A DNA stretch of 26,781 bases from a bacterium. GTDB taxonomy: Bacteria; KSB1; UBA2214. Position numbers and translations under genes: made by a program. A model generated the notes under the pieces. That model saw nothing but the letters and a program-made list of their open reading frames with translations, did no database searches and was not told the DNA's origin. Location of the stretch: the NCBI GenBank assembly GCA_029560815.1, contig JAKQKF010000300.1, positions 1 through 26,781 of the forward strand, in the 5' to 3' direction. Positions 1 to 7,889 of the stretch are shown here, one piece after another (within the stretch, counting starts at the first letter, position 1; the number at the start of each line of letters is the position of its first letter).

Positions 1-2311
1 CCTGGACGAATACGGGCCTTCCCGCCAATAGATCGTAGCGGCCGAGCTCAACCCATCCGCCGCTGCCGGCGTTCTGGTCGATGTAGAGCGAGTCGATGGT
101 CCGCCCCTGCCCCAGGATTTTGTAGAGGGCGTGATCGGTGGCATTCACCGTTGCAGGCACAATGATCGAGACCGCATAGGTGCCGCTGCGCGGCAGAGTG
201 GCCGAGAATTGCGCCCAGGAGGCCTTGGGGCTGCCCAGTGCTGAATAGCGGCTGCTCTCACCGTAGGCCTCTACGGAGGATTTTGCCCATTTTCCGTATT
301 CGTAATAGCTGCCGTAATCATCGTTATCGACGGTGACGAAGAACGCACTGGCCTCGACGATGAGCGGGAGCGCGCGGTGCGGCGCAGCGGGATCATCGCT
401 GACGATCACCAGGGAGTCGGTCGCCGTGATCGCCCGGTCAGCGTAGAATTCGACGGTGAGGTCGATGCTGCCGAAAGGGGGGATGGTCAGCGGGCCGGCA
501 GTGCTGAGCTGAAAGTGGCTGTCCCGGGTGGAGATGGAGTGGATGGCGAGGGGGCCGGAGCCGGCGTTGCGGATCTGCAGCGGTTTGACCACACGGGTGA
601 AAAGGCTGGTCTCGCCGAAATGGAAGAGCTCGGGGATCACCTCCAGCTGGCGGTCGGGGATGATGGGGGTGATCCGGAGAGCGTCGAGGCTGAATTCGCG
701 AGCCGCTGCGCTGCGGTTATGGGCGATCATGTAAAAGGCGGGAGAGCCGGCCGGATCGAGTTCGCAGACGGCGATGCGGTGCCAGCGTTTGGCAGCTTGG
801 GCGCCGGTGATGGTCTTCTTCCAGACGATGCGGCCGGACTGGGTCACGATGGCGGTGAGGGTGTCGGCAGGATTGGTTGTCGGTGCAAACTGGCAGAAGA
901 GCTGATAAGCCCGCTTTTCCCGCACAGGCAGCTCGTAGCGGACCACCGCCGAATCCCCGCCGGCGATGGTGGCGGCGCGGGCGTCCGTTCCCCAGGCGAA
1001 TTTGTCGATGGTCGAAAAAATGGGGGTTTGTTCGCGATAGGCGCTCGATTCGTTGTCCAGAAAAATGTCATCCGGCAGGTAGCGGATCAGCTGTATGGTC
1101 TGGTTGCCGACGGTATCACAAAGCGCCACCCCGGCTTTGACCAGGTGGTCACGGCCGAGAGGCGAAACCGCCTCCCAGGTGGTGGCGGCGGTTCGCGTGC
1201 AGGGGAGGATCCGGTAGCGATTGTAGATATCCTTGATGGCGATAAAAGGCTGCTTCTGGAAGATGGGTTCGTCGGTCCGAATCAGAAAGACCGGCTGGTC
1301 AGCCGGGCCCATATCGGTGAAGGTCAGTTCCGGGGCCTGTTTGTCACTGGTTTTAAGCCACGCCTGATAGCCGTCGACGGCGGTCATGTAATGAAAACGG
1401 ACCCGGGGATAGCGCTTGGCCGCTTCGACGATGAGCGCATGGGCCTTGAGGATCTGTTCGGGAAAATCCGTCTCCGGCAGATGCGACCAGAGGCAGGCGA
1501 GCTGGTCTTCTCCGGCTGCAGCCCCGGCGAACATTTTTTCGACGACAGTGCTCTTCAGGCTGTTCAGATAGATGCAGCGGACATTCCAGCCTCTGGAGCC
1601 GCCCGGGAGCTGATAGTTGGCCGGGGAGGGCTGATAGGGCACCCATCTGGAAGTGGCGAGCGACCAGTCATAGATATTATTGGTCGGTTCCTCCGAAGTG
1701 AGTTTTTTCGAAGGGTAGGCGTTGTGGAGTGAAAAGGGGAGCAGCTCGTCCAGATAGGCCTGCCAGCTGTTATCCATATAGTGCCAGCCGCTCCGGAAGG
1801 AGACCGGAAAAACCTCCTCCTCGAGCAAATAGTGGCAGAGGGTGAGGTCAAAGTCTTCGCGGCACTGTTCAAAGCTGCGCGCCTGGTTCCAGCAAAAGAT
1901 GCCATCGCCGTTCTCGTCGGTCCAGTCCCAGGTATGGTAATGGAGGCTCAACTCGTCACCGACCCGGGCGAGCCGTTCGCCATGATAGCGTTTCATCAGA
2001 TGCAAGGCGATGGTGTTGGCGAGCGGGACGTCGCAGTTGTCGGCGTGGCGAAAGAGATTGCCGCTGTGCATCCACCAGGTGAAGGGCATGGCGCGGCCCC
2101 CGGAGTCGCGAAGAGGGGCGCGGAAGGTTTCGTTGATGACGACCGCCGCATTGCTGGCCGGGGCGGAATAGGTCTCGGGCTGGTAATGGCTGACATAGCG
2201 GGTTGTGCTCATGCCATCCCAGATGCTGGTGTCGGAGCCGAAAACCAGATAGAGATCGCCCTGGCTGTAGAGAGAGGGGGCGAGGAGCAGAAGGATAAGG
2301 ATGAGGATCAT
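1..2311 (-). CDS. Secreted multidomain protein with golvesin-like C-terminal domain (partial, C-terminus off window)
   Basis: The frame is open from ATG at 2311 to the window edge, giving 770 residues with no stop, so the C-terminus is missing. Residues 1-17 form a signal peptide (MILILILLLLAPSLYSQ). Residues 18-320 are a compact domain with HYHTWDW at 124-130, FCWNQA at 139-144, SFRSGWHYMDN at 171-181 and GWNVR at 241-245. The H-x-H and the aromatic/acidic pattern resemble a polysaccharide-deacetylase-like (NodB-fold) head, but I cannot confirm a metal triad. Residues about 430-550 look like a degenerate golvesin/CBM-like beta domain, 556-655 like an SPD-2/Hydin (choice-of-anchor D) immunoglobulin-like module, and 657-770 like a golvesin C-terminal domain (VDNDD, then IDQNAGSGGWVELGRYDL). 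It is probably exported and acts on or binds cell-surface or extracellular polysaccharide (inference). It lies 139 bp downstream of the toastrack-like gene. A GGAG lies about 14 nt before the start, so the ribosome site is weak. Confidence 0.8.
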   Translation of the reverse strand, partial: MILILILLLLAPSLYSQGDLYLVFGSDTSIWDGMSTTRYVSHYQPETYSAPASNAAVVINETFRAPLRDSGGRAMPFTWWMHSGNLFRHADNCDVPLANTIALHLMKRYHGERLARVGDELSLHYHTWDWTDENGDGIFCWNQARSFEQCREDFDLTLCHYLLEEEVFPVSFRSGWHYMDNSWQAYLDELLPFSLHNAYPSKKLTSEEPTNNIYDWSLATSRWVPYQPSPANYQLPGGSRGWNVRCIYLNSLKSTVVEKMFAGAAAGEDQLACLWSHLPETDFPEQILKAHALIVEAAKRYPRVRFHYMTAVDGYQAWLKTSDKQAPELTFTDMGPADQPVFLIRTDEPIFQKQPFIAIKDIYNRYRILPCTRTAATTWEAVSPLGRDHLVKAGVALCDTVGNQTIQLIRYLPDDIFLDNESSAYREQTPIFSTIDKFAWGTDARAATIAGGDSAVVRYELPVREKRAYQLFCQFAPTTNPADTLTAIVTQSGRIVWKKTITGAQAAKRWHRIAVCELDPAGSPAFYMIAHNRSAAAREFSLDALRITPIIPDRQLEVIPELFHFGETSLFTRVVKPLQIRNAGSGPLAIHSISTRDSHFQLSTAGPLTIPPFGSIDLTVEFYADRAITATDSLVIVSDDPAAPHRALPLIVEASAFFVTVDNDDYGSYYEYGKWAKSSVEAYGESSRYSALGSPKASWAQFSATLPRSGTYAVSIIVPATVNATDHALYKILGQGRTIDSLYIDQNAGSGGWVELGRYDLLAGRPVFVQ

Positions 2312-2450
2312 TCTGTCACCGCCTGCTCCAGTCCAGCGCGGTCGCGGCAGGCGGCTTCTGTTGCTGCCAGGCCGACGGGGATTGGTTCAATGTTTCCAAA
2401 CTGTGCTCCTTGTGCCGGAATCGGAAAGAGCCGGGGGCTGAGGCTGAGGG

Positions 2451-3305
2451 TTAATCAGCCTTTTTATCGACGCGGATCTTGAGTTCGCCGATGCCGGTCG
2501 AGACGACCAGATAAAGCGATTTTTTCTGTTTTTCGTAATTGCGAGAGTAGTAATAGGAGCCATCCTGGGTGAACCAGTTGGGATAGTCGACGCTCGAGAG
2601 GAAGAGAAACTTGGAGACCTTGATTTTGACACCGATCTTCTCGGGGACGATGATCGTGCTTTCGCCGATCTCGAGATCGATCCGGGCCATCGCCTGTTCG
2701 ATCTCCTCACCGTTGAAATCGATCACCATGGAGCCGACACTGCTGTTGATGTCGGCTTCAACGAAACGGGCATTGCCGAGGTTGTAGAGCTTGACCTCGC
2801 CGACCTTGAAATCAACGTCGAATGTTTTCATCTCGCAGCGGTTGGGTTTGTCGAAATCGATGCGGGTTTCGCCGGCATAGCTGCGGATCTCGAGGTTTTT
2901 GATGCGCAGGTCGCCCACTGTCATGTTGAGTGCGCCGGCCTTGATTTCCAGATTCAGCGCCAGATCGGCCTTGGGCGGCAGGCCGATGCGGATGCGGGCG
3001 TATTTGGATTTGTCATCAGCGCTCTTTTTGGTCATCGCCCAATTATCATGATCGACAAAGAGCTCGAGCACATCGGTGTCTTCATCGAGATTGACATCGG
3101 CCCGGCATCTCTCCCGGTCATATTCGATCAGGATGTGGCAGTCGTTATCCTCGCTGCGGAACATCTCGATCTTGCCGCCATCGACGCGCAGGTCGACTTG
3201 CAGCTCGCCGCGTATCCGGTACTTCTTGTCGATGGTGACGATGTCCGCCTGTGCGCCGGCGGTCAGGGCGCATAAGAGCAGTGCGAGCAGGGAGATGGGT
3301 TTCAT
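2451..3305 (-). CDS. Secreted toastrack-like (DUF4097/LiaF-C-type) beta-repeat protein
   Basis: This 284-aa protein starts with a clean signal peptide (residues 1-20, MKPISLLALLLCALTAGAQA). The start at 3305 was chosen because GGAGG sits 5 nt upstream and the signal peptide begins there; an in-frame start 15 codons earlier has neither. The mature part is a run of short beta strands in which G-E/G-S turns recur (SYAGETRIDF, FKVGEVKLYNL, SSVGSMVIDF, LEIGESTIIVP, TGIGELKIRV). This is the pattern of the one-sided beta-solenoid 'toastrack' domains (DUF4097, LiaF C-terminal). It has no transmembrane helix after the signal, so it should be periplasmic or surface-exposed. The family often occurs in envelope-stress or adhesin-like settings; a specific role cannot be read here. 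It lies 64 bp after rluD and may be co-transcribed with it. Family assignment is by pattern only. Confidence 0.8.
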   Translation of the reverse strand: MKPISLLALLLCALTAGAQADIVTIDKKYRIRGELQVDLRVDGGKIEMFRSEDNDCHILIEYDRERCRADVNLDEDTDVLELFVDHDNWAMTKKSADDKSKYARIRIGLPPKADLALNLEIKAGALNMTVGDLRIKNLEIRSYAGETRIDFDKPNRCEMKTFDVDFKVGEVKLYNLGNARFVEADINSSVGSMVIDFNGEEIEQAMARIDLEIGESTIIVPEKIGVKIKVSKFLFLSSVDYPNWFTQDGSYYYSRNYEKQKKSLYLVVSTGIGELKIRVDKKAD

Positions 3306-3369
3306 GCTTTCCTCCGGGAATTGGGGAATGATCTGATCCTTATACGCCAAAAAGGCGAAAAAGTTTGCA

Positions 3370-4344
3370 TTACATTTCCGTCTGGCTGCGCAGTTCGTCG
3401 AGCAGGGCCTGCATGTCGGCGGGGATGGCGCTTTCGAAGCGTTTCATCTCGCCGGTGATGGGATGGATAAATGCGAGGGTGCGCGCGTGGAGCATCTGCC
3501 GGGTGTATGTCTTGAGCAGGTGCAGGCCGAGTTGGGTCTTGTCGTGATTCAACCCGGCCAGTTGTTTGGTGCGTCCGCCGTAAGTGGCGTCGGCAAAGAC
3601 CGGGTGGCCGAGGCTGCTCATATGGACCCTGATTTGATGGGTGCGGCCGGTCTCGAGGTTGAGCTGCATGCAGCTGGTGAGGGGCAGCTCTTCCAGCACC
3701 TGATAGTGGGTGACCGCCATCTTGCCCTCCGGATGGATCATCATGCGCAGCCGGTCCTTGGGATTGCGCATCAGGGCCGCACGGACACAGCCCTGCTTTT
3801 GGCGGAGGTGGCCCCAGACGATCGCCCGGTATTCGCGTTCCATCTTGTGCTCGGAGAGCTGCCGGGCCAGTCCGACGTGGGCCAGGTCGCTTTTGGCGAC
3901 GACCAGAAGGCCGGAGGTATCCTTGTCGAGCCGGTGTACCAGTCCCGGACGGGCATCGCCGCCGATGCTGGAGAGGCTGCGGCAGTGGGCGAGCAGGGCA
4001 TTGACCAGAGTACCGCTGAGATTGGCATAGGCGGGGTGGACGACCATGCCCGCCGCCTTGTTGACTACCAGCAGGTGTTCGTCCTCAAAGACGATCTCCA
4101 GGGGGATCTCTTCGGGCTCGACATCAGTGGGAGCGGTGGCGGGAAAGGTAACAACGATGGTTTCGCCCGGGCGCACCAGGTGGCCGGCCTTGGTGGGCTG
4201 GCCGTCCACAAAGACAGCGCCCTCGTCGATCAGGCGTTTGAGCTTTGCACGCGTGACCGCGGGCAGACGGGCAGCCAGGTAGAGGTCGAGCCGCTCCTTC
4301 CCCTGAGCCGGGGCGACGACGAATGCAAGGGTTTGTTCTGCCAT
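3370..4344 (-). CDS. rluD: 23S rRNA pseudouridine synthase, RluD family
   Basis: 324 aa, the usual size for RluD, which isomerises uridines in helix 69 of 23S rRNA (E. coli 1911/1915/1917). Residues about 16-75 form an S4 RNA-binding domain (ERLDLYLAARLP through KAGHLVRPGETI). The catalytic domain carries HRLDKDTSG at 137-145, with D140 the expected nucleophile. Other family signatures are VVNKAAGMVVHP around 93-104, LETGRTHQIRVHM, and GHPVFADATYGG. The gene starts 17 bp after the nrfA stop on the same strand, so it is probably transcribed with nrfHA even though the functions are unrelated. The ribosome site before ATG at 4344 is weak. Function is highly likely. Which of the RluA/C/D paralogues it is, is less certain, although the S4 domain excludes RluA. 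Confidence 0.95.
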   Translation of the reverse strand: MAEQTLAFVVAPAQGKERLDLYLAARLPAVTRAKLKRLIDEGAVFVDGQPTKAGHLVRPGETIVVTFPATAPTDVEPEEIPLEIVFEDEHLLVVNKAAGMVVHPAYANLSGTLVNALLAHCRSLSSIGGDARPGLVHRLDKDTSGLLVVAKSDLAHVGLARQLSEHKMEREYRAIVWGHLRQKQGCVRAALMRNPKDRLRMMIHPEGKMAVTHYQVLEELPLTSCMQLNLETGRTHQIRVHMSSLGHPVFADATYGGRTKQLAGLNHDKTQLGLHLLKTYTRQMLHARTLAFIHPITGEMKRFESAIPADMQALLDELRSQTEM

Positions 4345-4361
4345 CGCCGGTTCATCCGGGC

Positions 4362-5813
4362 TTAGAGAGCCGGCTCGCCCCAGGTGGCGATGACCCGTTT
4401 TTTAAAGTCACCCTTTTCAGCCTCGAGTTTGGCCATGTCGAGCCCGATGTAGCGCTGTGCTTTGGCCTTGGTCGAGATGTCCGGCATGGGCACCGGCAGC
4501 TCTACGCCCAGCCGGCCCAGGAGACCGGCGAGGATGGTGCGGGCCTCGGCCGCTTTCTCGATGGCGTTGCCCAGGATGCGGGCGCATTCGATGGGGGCGT
4601 GAAAACTCCCGCCATGGCTGGCCACGACAAAGTCCCAGCGCCACTGGGCCTGGCGGATGAGCTGGTGGACCGCCTTGATCTGTTCGGGGGTGGCCCCGTG
4701 ATCCAGGGCGACGCGGGTTTCGATATGGGCCTTGACCAAAAGTTCTTCGGCCATCCCCGCCAGCTGACGCACCTTCTCCTGACGCTCCTGAACGTTGCCG
4801 ATCAGCTCTTTCTCGCTTTCACGATGACAGACCTGGCAGGAACCGGCCACATTCTCGAGCGGGCTGCTGATCTTGTGGTTGGTGAACTTGACCCCGCCCT
4901 CGCTGCGATAGGGCATGTGGCAGTCGGCGCAGGCGAGGCCGCGCTGGAAATGGATGCCCATCTGGAAAATCTCCCAGTCGGGGTGCTGCGCCTTGATCAT
5001 GGGGGTGCCGCTGATCTGGTGGGTCCAGTCAACGTGCTCGATCTTGTCATAATAGGACTGGATCTGCTCGGCGGTGGAACCCTCGTCCCAGGGAAAGGTG
5101 AGGTATTTTTCTTGCTTGCCCTTGAAATAGTACTCGACATGGCACTGGGCGCAGACCTGGGAGCGCATCTGCTGGTGGGTCGACTCTTCGATCTTTTTGC
5201 CCTGGCGCTGGTAGGCCTCGATGAGGGCGGGCCGGGTGATGCGCAGATTCATGGTCTTGGGATCGTGGCAGTCCTGGCAGCCGATGTTGTTGACGACCTC
5301 GGGGCCGAGATCCTCCCATTTGGCCTTGTAAAACTCCGCGGCGCCCATCTTGTTCATCAGGCGCGGGACGTCAGTGCTTTTACAGGACCAGCAGGTGCCC
5401 GGCTGCGGGACTGCCGTGCGTAGGGTGTTGCGGATATCCTCGACAGCATGATAGTGGCCGCGGCCCTGCTTGTAGTCGCGGCTGAAAGCGTAGCCTGCCC
5501 AGAGGACGACCAGACGGGGATAGCGCTCGAGGGCATCGATGGTGGCCGAGCCCCCGTGCGGGGAGGCGAAAGAGGTGTCCGCCGTGGCGCGATAGGTCTC
5601 ATACTCACGGGGATAGTTTTCGCCCCAGGCGGCATTGCTCGGTTCCCAGTCGGCGATGGGTTTGACCGGCTGCAGCAGTTGATAGGATTCGCTGCGGCGC
5701 TCGAGGACTGAGGCGCCGAAGAGGCCGATCAGAAAGACCACGACTGCGGTGGCGATGAAGAGCAGCCAGTAAAAAAGGGGTTTTTGCGTAAATTTGGTTT
5801 GATCGCCAGACAT
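4362..5813 (-). CDS. nrfA: Cytochrome c nitrite reductase catalytic subunit (ammonia-forming)
   Basis: This 483-aa pentaheme enzyme catalyses six-electron reduction of nitrite to ammonium in the periplasm. The active-site heme motif with lysine ligand is CWSCK (141-145); four ordinary c-heme motifs follow: CQDCH (179-183), CAQCH (221-225), CADCH (295-299) and CQVCH (326-330). Active-site residues known from the family line up: R118 in the QGRGH segment, Y228 with the calcium-ligand glutamate E227 in CHVEYYF, and H277 in AQHPDWE. Residues about 12-36 are one hydrophobic helix followed by ERR. This looks like an N-terminal anchor or uncleaved signal, so NrfA may stay membrane-bound beside NrfH. 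GGAGAA lies 6 nt before the ATG. nrfH is 17 bp upstream and rluD 17 bp downstream, consistent with one transcript. All key residues are present, so it should be active. Confidence 0.97.
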   Translation of the reverse strand: MSGDQTKFTQKPLFYWLLFIATAVVVFLIGLFGASVLERRSESYQLLQPVKPIADWEPSNAAWGENYPREYETYRATADTSFASPHGGSATIDALERYPRLVVLWAGYAFSRDYKQGRGHYHAVEDIRNTLRTAVPQPGTCWSCKSTDVPRLMNKMGAAEFYKAKWEDLGPEVVNNIGCQDCHDPKTMNLRITRPALIEAYQRQGKKIEESTHQQMRSQVCAQCHVEYYFKGKQEKYLTFPWDEGSTAEQIQSYYDKIEHVDWTHQISGTPMIKAQHPDWEIFQMGIHFQRGLACADCHMPYRSEGGVKFTNHKISSPLENVAGSCQVCHRESEKELIGNVQERQEKVRQLAGMAEELLVKAHIETRVALDHGATPEQIKAVHQLIRQAQWRWDFVVASHGGSFHAPIECARILGNAIEKAAEARTILAGLLGRLGVELPVPMPDISTKAKAQRYIGLDMAKLEAEKGDFKKRVIATWGEPAL

Positions 5814-5830
5814 GGTGTTCTCCGGGCAGA

Positions 5831-6448
5831 TTAAGGTTCAGGATCGATGGCGGCACGCTGCCGGGGCTGCATCAGCCATGGGGGCGCGGCGGGGGTGAGG
5901 CTGGGCACGCGCACCATGGGGACCGAGGCCAGGCTGTTGACCCGGCCGTGCGGAGTGCCGGCATGGCAAGCCACGCAGCTTTTATCGGGCACACCGCTGC
6001 GGGGCGTGGCAGCAGCGAACTTGTACATCGGCAGTTGTTCGACCAGCTGACGATGGCAGCGGATACAATTCTCGCGGACCACACCGGCCCCGGCCGATTT
6101 GATGCGGATGACCTGCGGCTCGAGACGGAAGGTGAACATAAAGGCGTGGCGCAGCCCGTCCTGCGCCTTGAAAGCGTAGTGACGGATGAAGGAGTCGTGG
6201 GGCACATGGCAATCATTGCAGGTCGCAACCCGGGCATGACTGCTGCGCTGCCAGGTGGCGAACTGTGACCGCATGACATGGCAGTTGAGACAGGTGAGCG
6301 GATCATCCGAAAGGTAGGAGGTCGCCCTGGCCAGGTGGAGAGTAAGGCCGCCAAGCCCGGCGAGAAGGGCCAGCAGGAGCAGCACAGGGAGCCGCCAGTT
6401 CGGCGGCGGCGAGATTTTATTAATCAGGCGGCGAAAGTCGAGCTTCAT
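5831..6448 (-). CDS. nrfH: NapC/NirT-family tetraheme quinol dehydrogenase, NrfH
   Basis: This 205-aa membrane-anchored cytochrome takes electrons from menaquinol and passes them to NrfA. A short cytoplasmic N-terminus is followed by one transmembrane helix (about 18-40). Four c-heme motifs follow: CLNCH (53-57), CNDCH (77-81), CIRCH (128-132) and CVACH (158-162). Heme 1 is followed by V-M, so M59 matches the CxxCHxM arrangement in which Met is the unusual proximal ligand in NrfH. The proline-rich tail (about 180-205) lacks obvious motifs. It sits directly upstream of nrfA with a 17-bp gap, the standard nrfHA order. The ribosome site before ATG at 6448 (GGAAAG) is moderate. Presence of nrfHA without other nitrogen genes in view suggests respiratory nitrite ammonification or nitrite detoxification. 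Confidence 0.95.
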   Translation of the reverse strand: MKLDFRRLINKISPPPNWRLPVLLLLALLAGLGGLTLHLARATSYLSDDPLTCLNCHVMRSQFATWQRSSHARVATCNDCHVPHDSFIRHYAFKAQDGLRHAFMFTFRLEPQVIRIKSAGAGVVRENCIRCHRQLVEQLPMYKFAAATPRSGVPDKSCVACHAGTPHGRVNSLASVPMVRVPSLTPAAPPWLMQPRQRAAIDPEP

Positions 6449-6555
6449 GAGCGCTTTCCGTTGGAGTGACAGATCTGCGTCGGGGCAAGGTAACCAATCC
6501 AGCGGCTAAAATCAAGCAAAATGTCGGCCGCTGCATTTTTGACAGGGCCCGCAGC

Positions 6556-6888
6556 CTAGTCGCCGGCGAGCTTTTTTATCTCCGCAAAGACCTGGTGAAA
6601 TTCCGCCTCGTCGACTTTCTGGTCCTTCAGCGCTTCTCTGAACTTTTCCAGCAGAGTCTGCATCTGCATGATGTCGATTTTGCCCTCTTTTACCCTGGCG
6701 TCGATCCGGTTAAAAACCTCTTTGACATCCTCTTTGTTCACATCGGCGGGCAGGTTTTCAAGCAGAGAGGTCTCGATGAGCGGAATGCTCTTTTCAATGG
6801 CCACACGGGCGATCTTGTCCTTGTTGAGGTAGAGATAGGCCAGGCCGGCGATCAACAGGATCAGGATGGCAAGCAGGAATTTTTTCAT
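6556..6888 (-). CDS. Small membrane-anchored helical protein of unknown function
   Basis: 110 aa. I do not recognise a family. Residues 1-20 are a hydrophobic segment (MKKFLLAILILLIAGLAYLYL) that acts as signal anchor or signal peptide. The rest is charged and strongly helical (KEDVKEVFNRIDARVKEGK, then LLEKFREALKDQKVDEAEF), without cysteines or heme motifs. ATG at 6888 was chosen because GGAGG lies about 7 nt upstream and the hydrophobic segment starts there; the longer in-frame extension to 6999 has no such support. A good minus-strand promoter at 6943-6971 lies just upstream. nrfH begins 107 bp downstream, so the gene may be the first of the nrf operon or stand alone. The helical region could be an assembly or interaction module in the periplasm, but this is speculation. 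Confidence 0.75.
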   Translation of the reverse strand: MKKFLLAILILLIAGLAYLYLNKDKIARVAIEKSIPLIETSLLENLPADVNKEDVKEVFNRIDARVKEGKIDIMQMQTLLEKFREALKDQKVDEAEFHQVFAEIKKLAGD

Positions 6889-6942
6889 CTCGGTTCCTCC
6901 GGATAATAGGTGACCAACCAACTTGCGGCTGTGATAACCTCT

Positions 6943-6971
6943 AGTATAGGATACATCAAAAACAGGAACAA
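6943..6971 (-). promoter_or_regulatory. Sigma-70-type promoter for the 6888 gene and perhaps nrfHA
   Basis: On the minus strand, -35 TTGTTC (6966-6971) and -10 TATACT (6943-6948) are separated by exactly 17 nt. Transcription would start near 6936, about 48 nt before the ATG at 6888. The -35 is weak (4 of 6) and the -10 good (5 of 6). Confidence 0.5.
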
Positions 6972-7037
6972 AGCAATAAAAAAGCGCAGCTTCCTTCACG
7001 CTTTACCGAACAGGCGGGACCGGCGTGGAAAAACTCC

Positions 7038-7066
7038 TTGCTTCTGTGGCTGTTTTTGCTTAAATT
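7038..7066 (+). promoter_or_regulatory. Sigma-70-type promoter for rpsU-yqeY
   Basis: -35 TTGCTT (7038-7043) and -10 TAAATT (7061-7066), with 17 nt between. The predicted start near 7073 gives a leader of about 41 nt carrying AGGAGG before rpsU. The elements are moderate matches; position and spacing are the main support. Confidence 0.5.
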
Positions 7067-7113
7067 TCTCAATGGTACAAAAAAATACGATCAGAGAGGA
7101 GGTTGATTTCTGA

Positions 7114-7308
7114 ATGCCAGGAGTTCGCATTCGTGAAAACGAACCCTTTGAAAGAGCTTTGAAGCGTTTTACCAAGGCTTGCGAAAAAGCAGGTTTGATG
7201 TCCGACATCAAAAAGCATCAGCACTTTGAGAAACCGAGCGAAAGACGCAAACGTAAGCTCAATGCGGCGCGTCGCAAGATGCGCAAGCTGCAGATGATGG
7301 ATAGGTAA
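7114..7308 (+). CDS. rpsU: 30S ribosomal protein S21
   Basis: 64 aa, typical S21 length. The start MPGVRIRENEPFERALKRF and the basic second half (KPSERRKRKLNAARRKMRK) match the family. S21 binds the 30S platform and assists initiation. AGGAGG lies 11 nt before the ATG, a longer spacing than usual, but no other start fits the conserved N-terminus. yqeY follows 38 bp later, the common rpsU-yqeY pairing. Expression is likely from the promoter at 7038-7066 and ends at the terminator after yqeY. Confidence 0.96.
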   Translation: MPGVRIRENEPFERALKRFTKACEKAGLMSDIKKHQHFEKPSERRKRKLNAARRKMRKLQMMDR

Positions 7309-7346
7309 GGCCCCATTCACCAGCGTTTTGGCTAATTGGAGTGACC

Positions 7347-7793
7347 ATGAGTCTTCTGGACCGGCTCACTGAGGATATGAAATCCGCCATGAAGGCGGGC
7401 GAAACCGTACGACTCGGTACAATTCGCCTGCTGCGCGGTCAGATCAAGGATGCCGCCATCGACAAGCGGGCCGATCTGACCGATGACGAGATGCTCGGCG
7501 TCCTCGCCAATGCTGCCAAAAAACGCCGTGAAGCCATCGAAGCGTACCAGAATGCCAACCGCCAGGATCTTGCCGGCAAAGAAGAGGCCGAGCTGGCGGT
7601 GATTCAATCCTATCTCCCCGCCGCACTTGATGCCGCTGAAATCGAAGCGATCATCGACCGGGCCATCATAGAAGCTGGAGCCCAGACCATCAGGGATCTT
7701 GGCAAAGTGATGCCTCTGGTTATGAGTGCGACCAAAGGAAGAGCGGATGGCAAAATGGTCAGTGAGATGGTACGCCGTAAACTGAGTCTGTGA
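7347..7793 (+). CDS. yqeY: GatB/YqeY domain protein
   Basis: 148 aa, usual length for stand-alone YqeY, which resembles the C-terminal tRNA-binding tail of GatB/GatE. Signatures include LLDRLTEDMKSAMKAGE at the start, RLGTIRLLRGQIKDA, the QSYLPAALD segment, and the GKVMPLVMSATKGRADGK motif near the end. ATG at 7347 was chosen because GGAG lies 5 nt upstream; a GTG two codons earlier overlaps that site. The role is thought to concern tRNA or amidotransferase function but is not firmly established. It follows rpsU, as in many bacteria, and a strong hairpin terminator follows it. Confidence 0.93.
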   Translation: MSLLDRLTEDMKSAMKAGETVRLGTIRLLRGQIKDAAIDKRADLTDDEMLGVLANAAKKRREAIEAYQNANRQDLAGKEEAELAVIQSYLPAALDAAEIEAIIDRAIIEAGAQTIRDLGKVMPLVMSATKGRADGKMVSEMVRRKLSL

Positions 7794-7817
7794 CGATCGG
7801 TTTTCTGCAACTGAATT

Positions 7818-7863
7818 GAGTGAATAGAGCGTCGCATGCACGGGCGCTCTGTTCACTTTTTTT
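7818..7863 (+). terminator. Intrinsic terminator after rpsU-yqeY
   Basis: The stem GTGAATAGAGCG (7820-7831) pairs with CGCTCTGTTCAC (7845-7856), with one T-G wobble and a 13-nt loop. It can extend by A7819-T7857 and a G-T wobble. A run of seven T (7857-7863) follows immediately. It lies between yqeY (stop 7793) and cvpA (start 7890), so downstream genes need read-through or another promoter. Confidence 0.75.
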
Positions 7864-7889
7864 ATGGCGCAGTAAATCAGGATGAGGAA

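Noticed and set aside
377..2482. Long plus-strand frames (451 and 233 aa) over the left gene
   Set aside because: Both are rich in G, A, D and R with no motif or signal. The minus-strand frame through the same bases gives a signal peptide and recognisable modules, so these are shadows.
3338..3370. Small hairpin CGCC-T5-GGCG between rluD and the toastrack-like gene
   Set aside because: The stem is only 4 bp and no T run follows on the minus strand, so it is not a terminator.
6487..6515. Possible separate nrfH promoter (TTGATT, 17 nt, TACCTT on the minus strand)
   Set aside because: The spacing is right but both elements are poor matches, so it is not distinguishable from chance.
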